DNA of 33,434 nt from Pseudomonadota bacterium (GTDB taxonomy: Bacteria > Pseudomonadota > Gammaproteobacteria > Burkholderiales > Ferrovaceae). The notes beneath the pieces were generated by a model. It was given only the letters and a program-made list of their open reading frames with translations, made no database searches and was not told the origin of the DNA. Position 1 is the first letter of the stretch. The number at the start of each line of letters is the position of its first letter. Positions 9,562 to 16,420 of the stretch are shown here, in pieces. Location: NCBI GenBank assembly GCA_028873535.1, contig JAGWIJ010000030.1, positions 1 through 33,434 of the forward strand. The letters run 5' to 3'. The position numbers were made by a program, and so were the translations under genes.

Positions 9562-9659
9562 GCCGTCTTTGACGGTAAAAGTCTCCTCGGGAAAGCATGG
9601 TTTCATGCGGCTTCCCGGGCATCAGCAGGTCTCCTGGCCCCTGACGGTAAACGCCGTCA
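9562..9659 (+). repeat. Two TGACGGTAAA copies with flanking inverted partners
   Basis: TGACGGTAAA occurs at 9570-9579 and 9642-9651, 72 bp apart. The first is preceded by CCGTC (9563-9567), its inverted partner. The second is followed by CCGTCA (9654-9659), making a 6-bp stem with a 6-nt loop. These sit just before the integrase remnant and may be integrase or control sites. Confidence 0.45.
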
Positions 9660-9680
9660 TGAACCGGAGGAAAAACCTCG

Positions 9681-9861
9681 ATGCTTACCGACACATCACT
9701 GCGCAACTTCAAGCCTAAGTCCAAGACTTACAAGGCTTTTGACCGGGATGGAATGTACGTGGTGGGCCAACATGGTCGATGCGTGGATCGACGGGCAGAC
9801 CTACGTGCCGAAGCTGATGCCGGAGAACGTGGTGGTGCCGGCGCTGAGTGCAACGGCCTGA
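9681..9861 (+). pseudogene. Tyrosine integrase remnant (N- and C-terminal ends only)
   Basis: The first 28 or so codons from the ATG at 9681 (Met-Leu-Thr-Asp-Thr-Ser-Leu-Arg-Asn-Phe-Lys-Pro-Lys, then Asp-Arg-Asp-Gly-Met-Tyr-Val) match the N-terminus of P4/CP4-57-type tyrosine integrases, whose arm-binding domain begins this way. Around 9765 the reading shifts frame: the other frame gives Trp-Ala-Asn-Met-Val-Asp-Ala-Trp-Ile-Asp-Gly and ends at the TGA at 9859-9861, resembling the C-terminal tail of the same family. The whole catalytic domain (about 350 residues with the Arg-His-Arg-Tyr set) is missing, so the island could not excise by itself. The GGAGG ribosome site before the ATG is still present. 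Confidence 0.72.
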
Positions 9862-9866
9862 AATGG

Positions 9867-9910
9867 CGACCAGGTTGTCACTTGACAACCTGGTCGATCA
9901 TCCCCATACT
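9867..9910 (+). promoter_or_regulatory. Palindromic operator overlapping a strong promoter
   Basis: CGACCAGGTTGTCA (9867-9880), a 2-nt spacer, and its exact complement TGACAACCTGGTCG (9883-9896) make a perfect 14-bp inverted repeat. Inside the right arm sits a consensus -35 TTGACA (9882-9887), followed at 17 bp by CATACT (9905-9910). Transcription would start near 9917, only about 5 nt before the ATG at 9922, so the message is probably leaderless. A repressor bound here would block RNA polymerase. The HTH protein encoded downstream is the obvious candidate. Confidence 0.78.
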
Positions 9911-9921
9911 CGAGATCACTG

Positions 9922-10130
9922 ATGGTTCGTTCCCCTCATCCGAAGAAAGAGGTCGAGGCAGCTCTCAGACACGCCGAAGGGCAGGGCTGGCGCGTCGAAG
10001 TCGGCGGCAGTCATGCCTGGGGGCGCATTTACTGTCCATACAACGATGGGGAGTGCCGCTGCGGCGCGTCGTGGACAACTGCACCACGCACCGCAAGCAG
10101 CGCGAGGCTGACGACGGTGCTAAGGAGTAG
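9922..10130 (+). pseudogene. HicA-like toxin gene with internal deletion
   Basis: The ATG at 9922 opens a frame beginning Met-Val-Arg-Ser-Pro-His-Pro-Lys-Lys-Glu, with Gly-Trp-Arg-Val-Glu-Val-Gly-Gly-Ser-His-Ala-Trp; the Gly-Ser-His is like the active-site His segment of HicA-type mRNA interferases. After Cys-Arg-Cys-Gly (about 10064) sense stops in this frame. A different frame then carries Leu-Arg-Arg-Val-Val-Asp-Asn-Cys-Thr-Thr-His-Arg and stops at TAG 10128-10130, which looks like the family's C-terminus. The middle has been lost, probably by recombination at short G/C-rich homology near 10058-10066. The N-terminal frame has no stop and runs into the next gene (a fused frame of 245 codons, 9922-10659). 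HicA assignment is from memory of the family and is moderate. Confidence 0.6.
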
Positions 10131-10134
10131 CGCG

Positions 10135-10659
10135 ATGGAATACACCTTCACCTTGAAGTACCAGCTTGCCGACGACGACCGCGACCCGAATGCACTGGTC
10201 GAGCGCTTGGGGGAAGCCGGCTGCGACGATGCCTTGGTAGGCATCGGGCAGCCGAGCCGCTTGGCGTTGGAGTTCACCCGCGAGGCGGCCGATGCTAGCG
10301 CCGCAGTGCGCAGTGCGTTGGCAGACGTTCGCCGCGCCGCGCCGTCGGCGCGGCTCATCGAGGTGGCGCCAGATTTGGTCGGGCTAACCGACGTGGCCGA
10401 CATCGTGGGCGTGTCGCGGCAGAATATGCGCAAGCTGATGCTGGCCCATCCGGGTAGCTTCCCGGCGCCGGTGCATGAGGGCAGCGCGTCGATCTGGCAC
10501 TTGGCGGATGTGCTGGCCTGGTTGCAGGCCAAGGGCAGCTACTTGCTGGCCAAGGATGTGCTGGACGTGGCGCGGGTGGCCTTGCAGGTCAATGTGGCGA
10601 AGGAAGGCCGGCGCTTGTCTCGCTCGGCGTCCAAGGAGCTGCAAGCCTTGGTTGGTTGA
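10135..10659 (+). CDS. HTH DNA-binding protein, probable antitoxin/autoregulator
   Basis: A 174-aa intact frame starting Met-Glu-Tyr-Thr-Phe-Thr-Leu-Lys-Tyr-Gln-Leu. The N-terminal 85 residues look like an alpha/beta domain. A helix-turn-helix follows at about residues 84-125 (Leu-Thr-Asp-Val-Ala-Asp-Ile-Val-Gly-Val-Ser-Arg-Gln-Asn-Met-Arg-Lys-Leu), resembling MerR/AlpA-type or excisionase-like helices, and then Trp-His-Leu-Ala-Asp-Val-Leu-Ala-Trp-Leu. An AAGGAG site (10122-10127) gives a good start 7 nt before the ATG. It is paired with the HicA-like remnant and lies behind the palindromic promoter, so I infer an antitoxin-type autoregulator. Its toxin partner appears broken, which would leave it an orphan. 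The same frame is open upstream, so a fused 245-residue product from 9922 is also possible. Confidence 0.72.
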   Translation: MEYTFTLKYQLADDDRDPNALVERLGEAGCDDALVGIGQPSRLALEFTREAADASAAVRSALADVRRAAPSARLIEVAPDLVGLTDVADIVGVSRQNMRKLMLAHPGSFPAPVHEGSASIWHLADVLAWLQAKGSYLLAKDVLDVARVALQVNVAKEGRRLSRSASKELQALVG

Positions 10660-10675
10660 AGAGCGTTGCCCGGCT

Positions 10676-10954
10676 TCATGCCTCACTCGAACCCGCCCGA
10701 ACAGGGCGCGTTTTTCGTAGGTGGACATCCGGCTTCGAGGCGCCGCGGCGCTCCATTTCGTAGATCGTCGTTTCGGCCAAGGGGACGATCAGCCGCAGTT
10801 CTTGACGGCGGACAGTGCGCCGGAAGGGAAGGGGGCTACGTTTCGGAAACCGCGGCAGCAACTCGTAGGCTTCGGTTCCCGGCAAGGGGAGCGCATTGGA
10901 CGTTTGCAAGAGCTGTTTCACCTCGGACTCCATGAGCACGCTGCATGGAGACAT
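10676..10954 (-). pseudogene. AlpA-family regulator remnant
   Basis: A 92-codon minus-strand frame containing Leu-Arg-Leu-Ile-Val-Pro-Leu-Ala-Glu-Thr-Thr-Ile-Tyr-Glu-Met-Glu-Arg-Arg-Gly (about 10741-10802), which is the first part of the AlpA/MerR-type helix-turn-helix common in integrated islands. Immediately after, the expected Phe-Pro-x-x-x-x-Leu-Thr-Pro-Arg wing and the Trp-Asp-Leu segment are absent. The frame goes straight to Lys-Pro-Asp-Val-His-Leu-Arg-Lys-Thr-Arg-Pro-Val-Arg, which resembles a C-terminal tail of such proteins. I read this as an in-frame internal deletion. The 50 codons before the AlpA start may belong to another lost gene. Expression or function is doubtful. Confidence 0.5.
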
Positions 10955-11361
10955 GGTGAAGTTCAGTACCTATTGGGACAACTTGCTGCGGCGTAGTGCA
11001 GCGAACTCGATGCGATCATGACTGCTTTGCTTTGCGAGAAATCCGAGAAGGTGTCTCGGAAATCCAAATTCGACTCTTGGATGTAGCGTCCAGGCAGGAC
11101 TCGACGTCCTGAGGCGCCGATTCGCCAGTGACCTCATCGACCGGCTGCTCGCCGGCATCGGGTAGCGGACATGTCGATCGAGTGCCTCTCCATGCGCGAT
11201 GCCCCGACTGGGTGTCCCCCAAGTGTATCTGGCCCATGACTCAGCATCTGCCGATCCACGGCCTCAGGCAATCCGTGTTCGTCTGGAACAATGTTCACCC
11301 AGGTTCGGTCCCAGCGACGCATCAGGCCGGAACAATGACGCCGGTCTGGCAGGAAAATGAC
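10955..11361 (+). other. Gap between island remnant and photolyase genes
   Basis: I see no gene in these 407 bp; the frame that reads through from 11128 into the photolyase is not similar to anything I know and lacks a good ribosome site. The segment holds the right-hand candidate island boundary (11098-11116) and a palindrome (11286-11296). GGAACAATG occurs twice (11285-11293 and 11329-11337). The promoter for the photolyase operon should lie here, but I could not pick one with confidence. Confidence 0.4.
11286..11296. promoter_or_regulatory. Palindrome GAACAATGTTC upstream of photolyase genes
   Basis: A perfect 11-bp palindrome (GAACA, A, TGTTC) lies 66 bp before the photolyase ATG. It resembles LexA-type GAAC/GTTC boxes, but with a 3-bp spacer instead of the 4 bp known in Gram-positive SOS boxes. 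An operator role is a guess. Confidence 0.3.
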
Positions 11362-12897
11362 ATGACGCGCCCCCTCAACATCGTATGGTTCAAGCGCGAC
11401 CTGCGCGTCGTCGATCACCGGCCATTGATCCGGGCGATCGAGGCGGGCCCGGTCCTGCCGCTGTATATCGCTGAGCCGGGATTTTGGGCGCAGGCCGACG
11501 CCTCGGCGCGCCAGTGGGACTTTGCCGCCGAGTGTCTGGTCGAACTTCACGCAACGCTGGCGGCTCTCGGCCAGCCCCTGTGCGTCATGGTGGGCGATGC
11601 CGTGCAGATCCTGCAGCGACTGCATCAAAGCCACGGCATCGCGGCCTTGTGGAGCCACGAGGAGACCGGCAATGGCTGGACCTATGCGCGGGATCTGGCA
11701 GTGGCGGATTGGGCCACAGGCGCTGGCGTCGCCTGGCACGAAGCGCGGCAGTTCGGCGTGATTCGCCGTCTCAAGTCCCGCAACGGCTGGGCGAAAGCCT
11801 GGGACCATGACATGGCCGAGCCCCTGGCGCCGGCGCCGGGGGCGCTTGTGCCCATCGAAGGCGCGTGGCCGTGCCAGATCCCGACCTCGGCCGAATTGGG
11901 CCTTGCGCCGGATCCTTGCCCTGCTCGTCAGCCCGGCGGTCGAGCGGCTGGCCTGGCCACACTCGGAAGCTTTCTCAGCGAACGCGGTCGCGCGTATCGC
12001 CACCAGATGTCGAGCCCGGTCACCGCTTTCGACGCCTGTTCCCGCCTGTCGCCGCACCTCACCTGGGGCACGATCTCCATGCGTGAAGTTGCCCAGGCAA
12101 GCTGGGGGCGGATGCGCGCATTGAAGCTTTCGGACGCTGTCGATGCGGGCCGCCGGCGGGCGTCCGTGGTCGCGTTCGTCGGTCGTCTGCACTGGCATTG
12201 CCACTTCATGCAGAAGCTCGAGGACGAGCCGCGGATCGAGTTCGAGAACCTTCACCGCGCCTACGACGGTGTTCGGCCTGAGGTCGCTGATCCGCATCGT
12301 CTGGCGGCCTGGAGCGAAGGCGCCACCGGATTTCCGTTCATCGACGCCTGCATGCGCGCGCTCAATCAGCATGGCTGGATCAACTTCCGCATGCGCGCCA
12401 TGCTGATGTCCTTTGCCAGCTACGATCTATGGCTGCCGTGGCGCGAAACCGGGCTGCATCTGGCGCGCAAGTTTGTCGACTATGAACCCGGCATCCACTG
12501 GTCGCAGGTGCAGATGCAATCGGGAACGACAGGAATCAACGCCATGCGGGTCTATAACCCGGTGAAACAGGGTCTTGACCACGACCCGACGGGCCGCTTC
12601 GTGCGCGCGTTCGTGCCGGAACTCGAGTCTGTGCCACAGGAATTCATTCACGAGCCCTGGCAGTGGCCCGGCGTCGGTGCCTTGTGCTATCCGCCGCCCA
12701 TCGTGGACCATGCGGAAGCGGCGCGGGCCGCTCGTGACGCGCTCCATGCCGTACGCAAGCGCGCAGATCACAAGCAGGCGGCGAAGGAAATCGTCGCCCG
12801 GCACGGCAGCCGAAAGGCTGGCAGTCCCGCGACGGGCCGCAAGCGGAAACCGGCTCTCACGCCGGGCGCGGATCCGCAACTGGAATGGGACTTCTGA
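11362..12897 (+). CDS. Cryptochrome/DNA photolyase family protein
   Basis: A 511-aa flavoprotein of the photolyase/cryptochrome family, which uses blue light and FAD to reverse UV pyrimidine dimers or to sense light. The N-terminal photolyase domain starts Ile-Val-Trp-Phe-Lys-Arg-Asp-Leu-Arg-Val-Val-Asp-His. The FAD-binding C-terminal half has Ser-Arg-Leu-Ser-Pro-His-Leu-Thr-Trp-Gly-Thr-Ile-Ser (about 229-241), Trp-His-Cys-His-Phe, Gly-Phe-Pro-Phe-Ile-Asp-Ala-Cys-Met-Arg-Ala-Leu, Trp-Ile-Asn-Phe-Arg-Met-Arg and a Tyr-Asn-Pro-Val-Lys-Gln. A basic tail ends Leu-Glu-Trp-Asp-Phe. The ATG at 11362 follows an AGGAAAA ribosome site; the frame extends upstream without support. Its stop overlaps the next start (TGATG). 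Whether it repairs CPDs or signals cannot be read from the sequence. Confidence 0.93.
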   Translation: MTRPLNIVWFKRDLRVVDHRPLIRAIEAGPVLPLYIAEPGFWAQADASARQWDFAAECLVELHATLAALGQPLCVMVGDAVQILQRLHQSHGIAALWSHEETGNGWTYARDLAVADWATGAGVAWHEARQFGVIRRLKSRNGWAKAWDHDMAEPLAPAPGALVPIEGAWPCQIPTSAELGLAPDPCPARQPGGRAAGLATLGSFLSERGRAYRHQMSSPVTAFDACSRLSPHLTWGTISMREVAQASWGRMRALKLSDAVDAGRRRASVVAFVGRLHWHCHFMQKLEDEPRIEFENLHRAYDGVRPEVADPHRLAAWSEGATGFPFIDACMRALNQHGWINFRMRAMLMSFASYDLWLPWRETGLHLARKFVDYEPGIHWSQVQMQSGTTGINAMRVYNPVKQGLDHDPTGRFVRAFVPELESVPQEFIHEPWQWPGVGALCYPPPIVDHAEAARAARDALHAVRKRADHKQAAKEIVARHGSRKAGSPATGRKRKPALTPGADPQLEWDF

Positions 12898-14426
12898 TGG
12901 CCGGCGTGCGCACGCTGATCCTGGTGCTTGGCGATCAACTCACGCCAACGCTGTCCAGCCTTGCTGGCGCCGACCCGGCGCGCGACCTGGTGCTGATGGC
13001 CGAGCTTCACGATGAGGCCACCTCGGTGTGGCATCACAAGAAGAAGATCGCCTTCATTTTTGCGGCCATGCGCCACTTCGCCGCAGAGCTGCGGGCGCGC
13101 GGATGGCACGTCGACTATGTGACGCTCGGATCTGCGGACAATCACCCAGGCTTCACCGACCAGCTCGACCATGCCATCGCCAGGCACCGGCCGCAGCGCG
13201 TGGTCGTGACCGAGGCCGCCGAATGGCGCGTCGCGCGCGAAATCGAGAGCTGGAAGACGCGCTTTTCCATCCCGGTCGACGTCCTTCCCGATGATCGCTT
13301 CCTGTGTTCGCATGAGGCGTTCAGGACCTGGGCGCAGGGACGCAAGTCCTTGCGGATGGAGTACTTCTACCGCGACATGCGCCGCCGGACCGGGCTGCTG
13401 ATGGACGGCGATCAGCCGGTCGGCGGCAGATGGAACTTCGACAGCGAGAACCGCAAGGCGGCCGCCGTCGACCTGTTCATGCCAAGGCCGAAAGCCTTCG
13501 TACCCGACGCCATCACCAGCGAGGTCCTGGCGCTGGTCGCGGCGCGATTTGCCGATCACTTTGGCGATCTTGCGCCGTTCTGGTTCGCCGTGACGCGCAG
13601 GGATGCCGAGGCGGCCCTTGCAGGCTTCATCGAGCAGGCGCTGCCGCAGTTCGGTGACTACCAGGACGCCATGCTTGCCGGCGAGCCCTTTCTCTACCAC
13701 TCCGCCATTTCGCAGTACCTGAACTGCGGGCTGCTCGATCCCCTGCGCGTCTGTCGCCAGGTCGAGGCGGCATATCGCGCCGGCAAGGCGCCGCTCAATG
13801 CGGCCGAGGGCTTCATCCGTCAGATCATCGGATGGCGGGAGTATGTGCGCGGAATCTACTGGCTGAAGATGCCGGGCTACGAGCGCAGCAACTTCTTCGG
13901 CCATTCGCGCCCGCTGCCCGATTTCTACTGGACTGCCGACACGGACATGGCCTGCGTCAAGGCGGCGGTCACCCAGACCAGGGAACTCGCCTACGCCCAC
14001 CACATCCAGCGTCTGATGGTGACCGGCAACTTCGCGCTGCTGGCCGGAATCGATCCGCATGCCTTGCACGAGTGGTACCTGAGCGTTTACGCCGACGCCT
14101 TCGAATGGGTGGAACTGCCCAATACGGTCGGCATGAGCCAGTTTGCCGATGGTGGTCTTCTGGCCTCGAAGCCCTATGCGGCCAGCGGCGCCTATATCAA
14201 GCGCATGTCCAACTACTGCGGCGCCTGCCGCTTCGACGTCAGGCAGCGCACCGGGCCCCAGGCCTGCCCGTTCAACGCGCTCTACTGGGACTTCATCGCG
14301 AGGAATCGCGACACGATTGGCAGCAATCCCCGCATGGCGCAGATGGTCCGCACCTACGACAAATTCGCCCCCGCGGAGCAGGCGCGCATCAGCGCCAGCG
14401 CGGCGGACTTTCTGGCGGGCCTGTGA
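12897..14426 (+). CDS. phrB: (6-4) photolyase of the iron-sulfur FeS-BCP class
   Basis: A 509-aa prokaryotic (6-4) photolyase/CryB-type protein that binds FAD, a ribolumazine antenna and a 4Fe-4S cluster. The opening Leu-Ile-Leu-Val-Leu-Gly-Asp-Gln-Leu and the later His-His-Lys-Lys-Lys-Ile are typical of the class. Four cysteines, Cys353, Cys441, Cys444 and Cys457 (the last in Ala-Cys-Pro-Phe-Asn), lie exactly 3 residues after the known cluster ligands 350, 438, 441 and 454 of Agrobacterium PhrB. The FAD region has His-His-Ile-Gln-Arg-Leu-Met-Val. I prefer the ATG at 12897, overlapping the previous stop as TGATG; an in-frame ATG at 12885 is an alternative. Confidence 0.95.
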   Translation: MAGVRTLILVLGDQLTPTLSSLAGADPARDLVLMAELHDEATSVWHHKKKIAFIFAAMRHFAAELRARGWHVDYVTLGSADNHPGFTDQLDHAIARHRPQRVVVTEAAEWRVAREIESWKTRFSIPVDVLPDDRFLCSHEAFRTWAQGRKSLRMEYFYRDMRRRTGLLMDGDQPVGGRWNFDSENRKAAAVDLFMPRPKAFVPDAITSEVLALVAARFADHFGDLAPFWFAVTRRDAEAALAGFIEQALPQFGDYQDAMLAGEPFLYHSAISQYLNCGLLDPLRVCRQVEAAYRAGKAPLNAAEGFIRQIIGWREYVRGIYWLKMPGYERSNFFGHSRPLPDFYWTADTDMACVKAAVTQTRELAYAHHIQRLMVTGNFALLAGIDPHALHEWYLSVYADAFEWVELPNTVGMSQFADGGLLASKPYAASGAYIKRMSNYCGACRFDVRQRTGPQACPFNALYWDFIARNRDTIGSNPRMAQMVRTYDKFAPAEQARISASAADFLAGL

Positions 14427-14587
14427 CGGACAAGCGCCATACCAAGTCCAATTTGCCGCAGAAGATCTGTGCTGCCTGCGGACGACCATTCGATTGGCGC
14501 AAGAAGTGGGCGCGCGATTGGGACAAGGTCAAGACCTGCTCCGAACGCTGCAAGGGCGTGCTGCGCCGGAACACCCGCAGTCCCTGA
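14423..14587 (+). CDS. DUF2256 zinc-ribbon protein
   Basis: A 54-aa basic protein with Cys16-x-x-Cys19-Gly-Arg-Pro-Phe-x-Trp-Arg-Lys-Lys-Trp and a second Cys39-x-x-x-Cys43 pair, the DUF2256 pattern; the four cysteines could bind zinc. DUF2256 genes recur next to cryptochrome/photolyase genes, as here, but their job is not established. The start is a GTG overlapping the preceding stop (GTGA), implying translational coupling. Confidence 0.88.
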   Translation: MTDKRHTKSNLPQKICAACGRPFDWRKKWARDWDKVKTCSERCKGVLRRNTRSP

Positions 14588-14770
14588 TGGCCGGCGCACG
14601 CGGCGCCGGGCCCGGTGTCGGATGGCAAGGCCGGTGCAGGCATAATACGGCCTGAGGTTGGTGGGCTTCGTGCTGCCGGAAGGCACGCACCTGGCGCCGA
14701 TCTTGCGATTTTCCGATCTTCGACCGATTCGCCGCAGCAGCCCGACCGGCGCTGCGCAGCACAGGGACAC

Positions 14771-15640
14771 ATGGCACTTCGCATCATCAAGGACAGGCTG
14801 GACCGCTTCGCGCGCAGGCTGCGCAACGTGCGCAACCGCGTCTACATGTACCGCTATCTGGCCAGTGGCGCCAAGCATGACGGCCTGGCGCTGCGCCATC
14901 CGGAACTGGTCGGCAGCGACCTCACGTGCGTGATCGCGTTCGAGCAGGCCTGGGCCATCGAGCTGCTGCTCGAACTTTGGGCGCTGCACGTTCCGGATGC
15001 GCGCATCCTGGTCTGCGACAACTCGAATCATGCGGACGCGCGCCATGCCATTCGCGCCGTGTGTGACCGCTATGGGGTGCCGTATGTCGGCCTGCCGCCC
15101 AACACGCGCCGGCACGTCAACCGCAGCCATGCGCAGGCCATGCAGTACGTGCACGATCGCATCCTGCCGGCGCTCCAGCCGCGCACCTTCGGCTTTCTCG
15201 ACCACGACTGCATTCCCTTCCGGCGCTACGAGCTGGCCAAGCGCGTCGGCAGCCAGCTCGCGTACGGCATCTACTGCCCCGGCGATCGCATCGGCGGCGT
15301 GCAGTACTGGTACCTGTGGGCCGGTTTCCTGTTCTTCGACTACCAGGCCACGCGGCGCTTCGGCCTCGATTTCCTCTACGATTTTTCGAAGAACCTCGAT
15401 ACCGCCGGCATGAACTACCACGCGCTCTACCGGCATGTGGATCCCGCGCAGAGCCGTTTCGCCGACCGGCAATGGCGGCCCTGCACGGTGCCCGGTGCCG
15501 GCCAGGAGCGGCTGCAGATCATCGACGACGCGTGGTGGCATATCGGCGGCATCGGCTACAAGGGCGATCACACCGCCGACCGCGCCTTGCTGGATGCCAT
15601 CCTGGCGCGCATCCGCGCCGGCGAACCCTTCTACGCCTGA
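14771..15640 (+). CDS. Putative GT-A-type glycosyltransferase
   Basis: A 289-aa soluble protein without a signal peptide. After about 50 basic N-terminal residues, it shows a family 2-like glycosyltransferase pattern: Leu-Thr-Cys-Val-Ile-Ala-Phe-Glu-Gln near 51-59, a strand Ala-Arg-Ile-Leu-Val-Cys-Asp-Asn-Ser near 77-85, and a DxD-like metal site Phe-Leu-Asp-His-Asp-Cys-Ile-Pro-Phe near 144-152. The C-terminal third (Trp-Tyr-Leu-Trp-Ala-Gly-Phe-Leu-Phe-Phe-Asp) is aromatic-rich. Donor and acceptor are unknown, and there are no other sugar genes nearby. An AGGGAC sequence precedes the ATG at 14771. The frame extends back to 14615 without support. It stands 183 bp after the DUF2256 gene. Confidence 0.65.
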   Translation: MALRIIKDRLDRFARRLRNVRNRVYMYRYLASGAKHDGLALRHPELVGSDLTCVIAFEQAWAIELLLELWALHVPDARILVCDNSNHADARHAIRAVCDRYGVPYVGLPPNTRRHVNRSHAQAMQYVHDRILPALQPRTFGFLDHDCIPFRRYELAKRVGSQLAYGIYCPGDRIGGVQYWYLWAGFLFFDYQATRRFGLDFLYDFSKNLDTAGMNYHALYRHVDPAQSRFADRQWRPCTVPGAGQERLQIIDDAWWHIGGIGYKGDHTADRALLDAILARIRAGEPFYA

Positions 15641-15648
15641 GCGCCTGT

Positions 15649-15671
15649 CCGCGCGCGGGCGCTGCGCGCGG
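15649..15671. terminator. GC hairpin between convergent genes
   Basis: CCGCGCGC (15649-15656) and GCGCGCGG (15664-15671) form a perfect 8-bp stem with a 7-nt loop, in the 45-bp gap between the converging glycosyltransferase and nitrobindin-like genes. It may end transcription from both sides, but no T-run follows on either strand. Confidence 0.4.
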
Positions 15672-15685
15672 CCGTGCCGCCGCGT

Positions 15686-16315
15686 TCAGCGTGCCAGGGG
15701 ATTGGGCGTCGGCTCGGCGATCCGGCTCAGCAGGTTGCGGTCGGTGTGGTGGAAAGGCGCCTCCTGGCCGCGGATCATCAGCACGGTGTCCTCCTCGTAG
15801 CCCCAGGTGCCATCGGAGTTGATGGTGACCTGGATGCGGAACTCGACCGTGCGGAAGGCGTGCTGCAGGAACGGCGCCGAGCAGATGCCGAACGTCTCCT
15901 GGCCCTGGGTGGCCAGCAGTTCGAACGCGGTGGCATCCGCCGTGGCCCGGCCCGATGCCATGGCGGTCTGTCCGCGCGGAATGGTCAGCGTGTGGATCAC
16001 CGTGCCGGTGGCCGGTTCCCACAGCCAGTAGCCGACCTGGTCGTGATAGGTCTTGACCTGCTCGGGCTTGGTCACGTGGGTGTGGTAGCGCAGGCCGTAC
16101 AGCAGTTGCGGTCCATTGGTCTGCGGATCGATCGGCTGCAGCTCGATGCGTTCGACGAAGGCCTGCTTCCTGGGCCCGTCCGCCTTGGGCTTGACGTCCA
16201 GGCCGCGGCGGCCTTCCCACACCCCGGCCATGGCGCGCAGCGGGCCCAGATTGGCCAGCGTGTCGACATCGATGTCGGCGGGTTCGGAGAAGATGTCCTG
16301 CGGGAAATCACTCAT
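15686..16315 (-). CDS. Nitrobindin-like heme-binding beta-barrel (FABP-like) protein
   Basis: A 209-aa cytoplasmic protein of the heme-binding beta-barrel/nitrobindin-like family (formerly DUF1794). Residues 22-38 contain Leu-Arg-Ala-Met-Ala-Gly-Val-Trp-Glu-Gly-Arg-Arg-Gly, close to the family's Gly-x-Trp-x-Gly-x-Gly. Then come Tyr-Gly-Leu-Arg-Tyr-His-Thr-His, Gly-Tyr-Trp-Leu-Trp-Glu-Pro-Ala-Thr-Gly-Thr-Val and Ile-Pro-Arg-Gly-Gln, strands of the barrel. A C-terminal His-His-Thr-Asp-Arg-Asn segment is where an axial heme ligand might lie, which is inference. It stands alone between converging and same-strand neighbours. Family members bind heme or fatty acid-like ligands. Confidence 0.75.
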   Translation of the reverse strand: MSDFPQDIFSEPADIDVDTLANLGPLRAMAGVWEGRRGLDVKPKADGPRKQAFVERIELQPIDPQTNGPQLLYGLRYHTHVTKPEQVKTYHDQVGYWLWEPATGTVIHTLTIPRGQTAMASGRATADATAFELLATQGQETFGICSAPFLQHAFRTVEFRIQVTINSDGTWGYEEDTVLMIRGQEAPFHHTDRNLLSRIAEPTPNPLAR

Positions 16316-16420
16316 TTCCGGGGTCCTGTTTCATGGCACGCCTGCCATCATAGCGTGCCGCGCAGCGCGCGTTCATCCCCCGTCCGGCGCGCCTTGCCGG
16401 CGCATGGACGAAGCTGCGCA

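Larger units (their letters stand above)
9379..9680 (+). other. Non-coding gap after guaA with repeats
   Basis: There is no convincing gene in these 302 bp. The first 70 bp are AT-rich for this genome (around 9428-9450). The rest holds a 12-bp-spaced tandem repeat and two copies of a 10-bp repeat, described separately, and ends with a ribosome site GGAGG (9665-9669) ahead of the integrase remnant. The position fits an island attachment region with accessory integrase-binding sites, which is inference. Confidence 0.45.
9377..11116. mobile_element. Remnant of a guaA-associated genomic island
   Basis: Directly after guaA lie an integrase remnant, a HicA-like remnant with an HTH partner, and an AlpA-like remnant on the opposite strand, all typical island genes. 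The 3' end of guaA is a documented integration hotspot. The limits are my estimate: GACTTGACGTCCTTCGGGG at 9377-9395, starting in the guaA stop codon, resembles GACTCGACGTCCTGAGGCG at 11098-11116 (15 of 19 identical), which may be decayed attachment sites or chance. Three of the four genes have lost their middles. The block separates guaA from the photolyase cluster. Confidence 0.7.

Noticed and set aside
11128..11361. N-terminal extension of the photolyase frame
   Set aside because: No similarity and no good ribosome site; the family starts at 11362 after an AGGAAAA site.
14640..14645. CATAAT as a promoter for the glycosyltransferase gene
   Set aside because: No -35-like hexamer at a usable distance.
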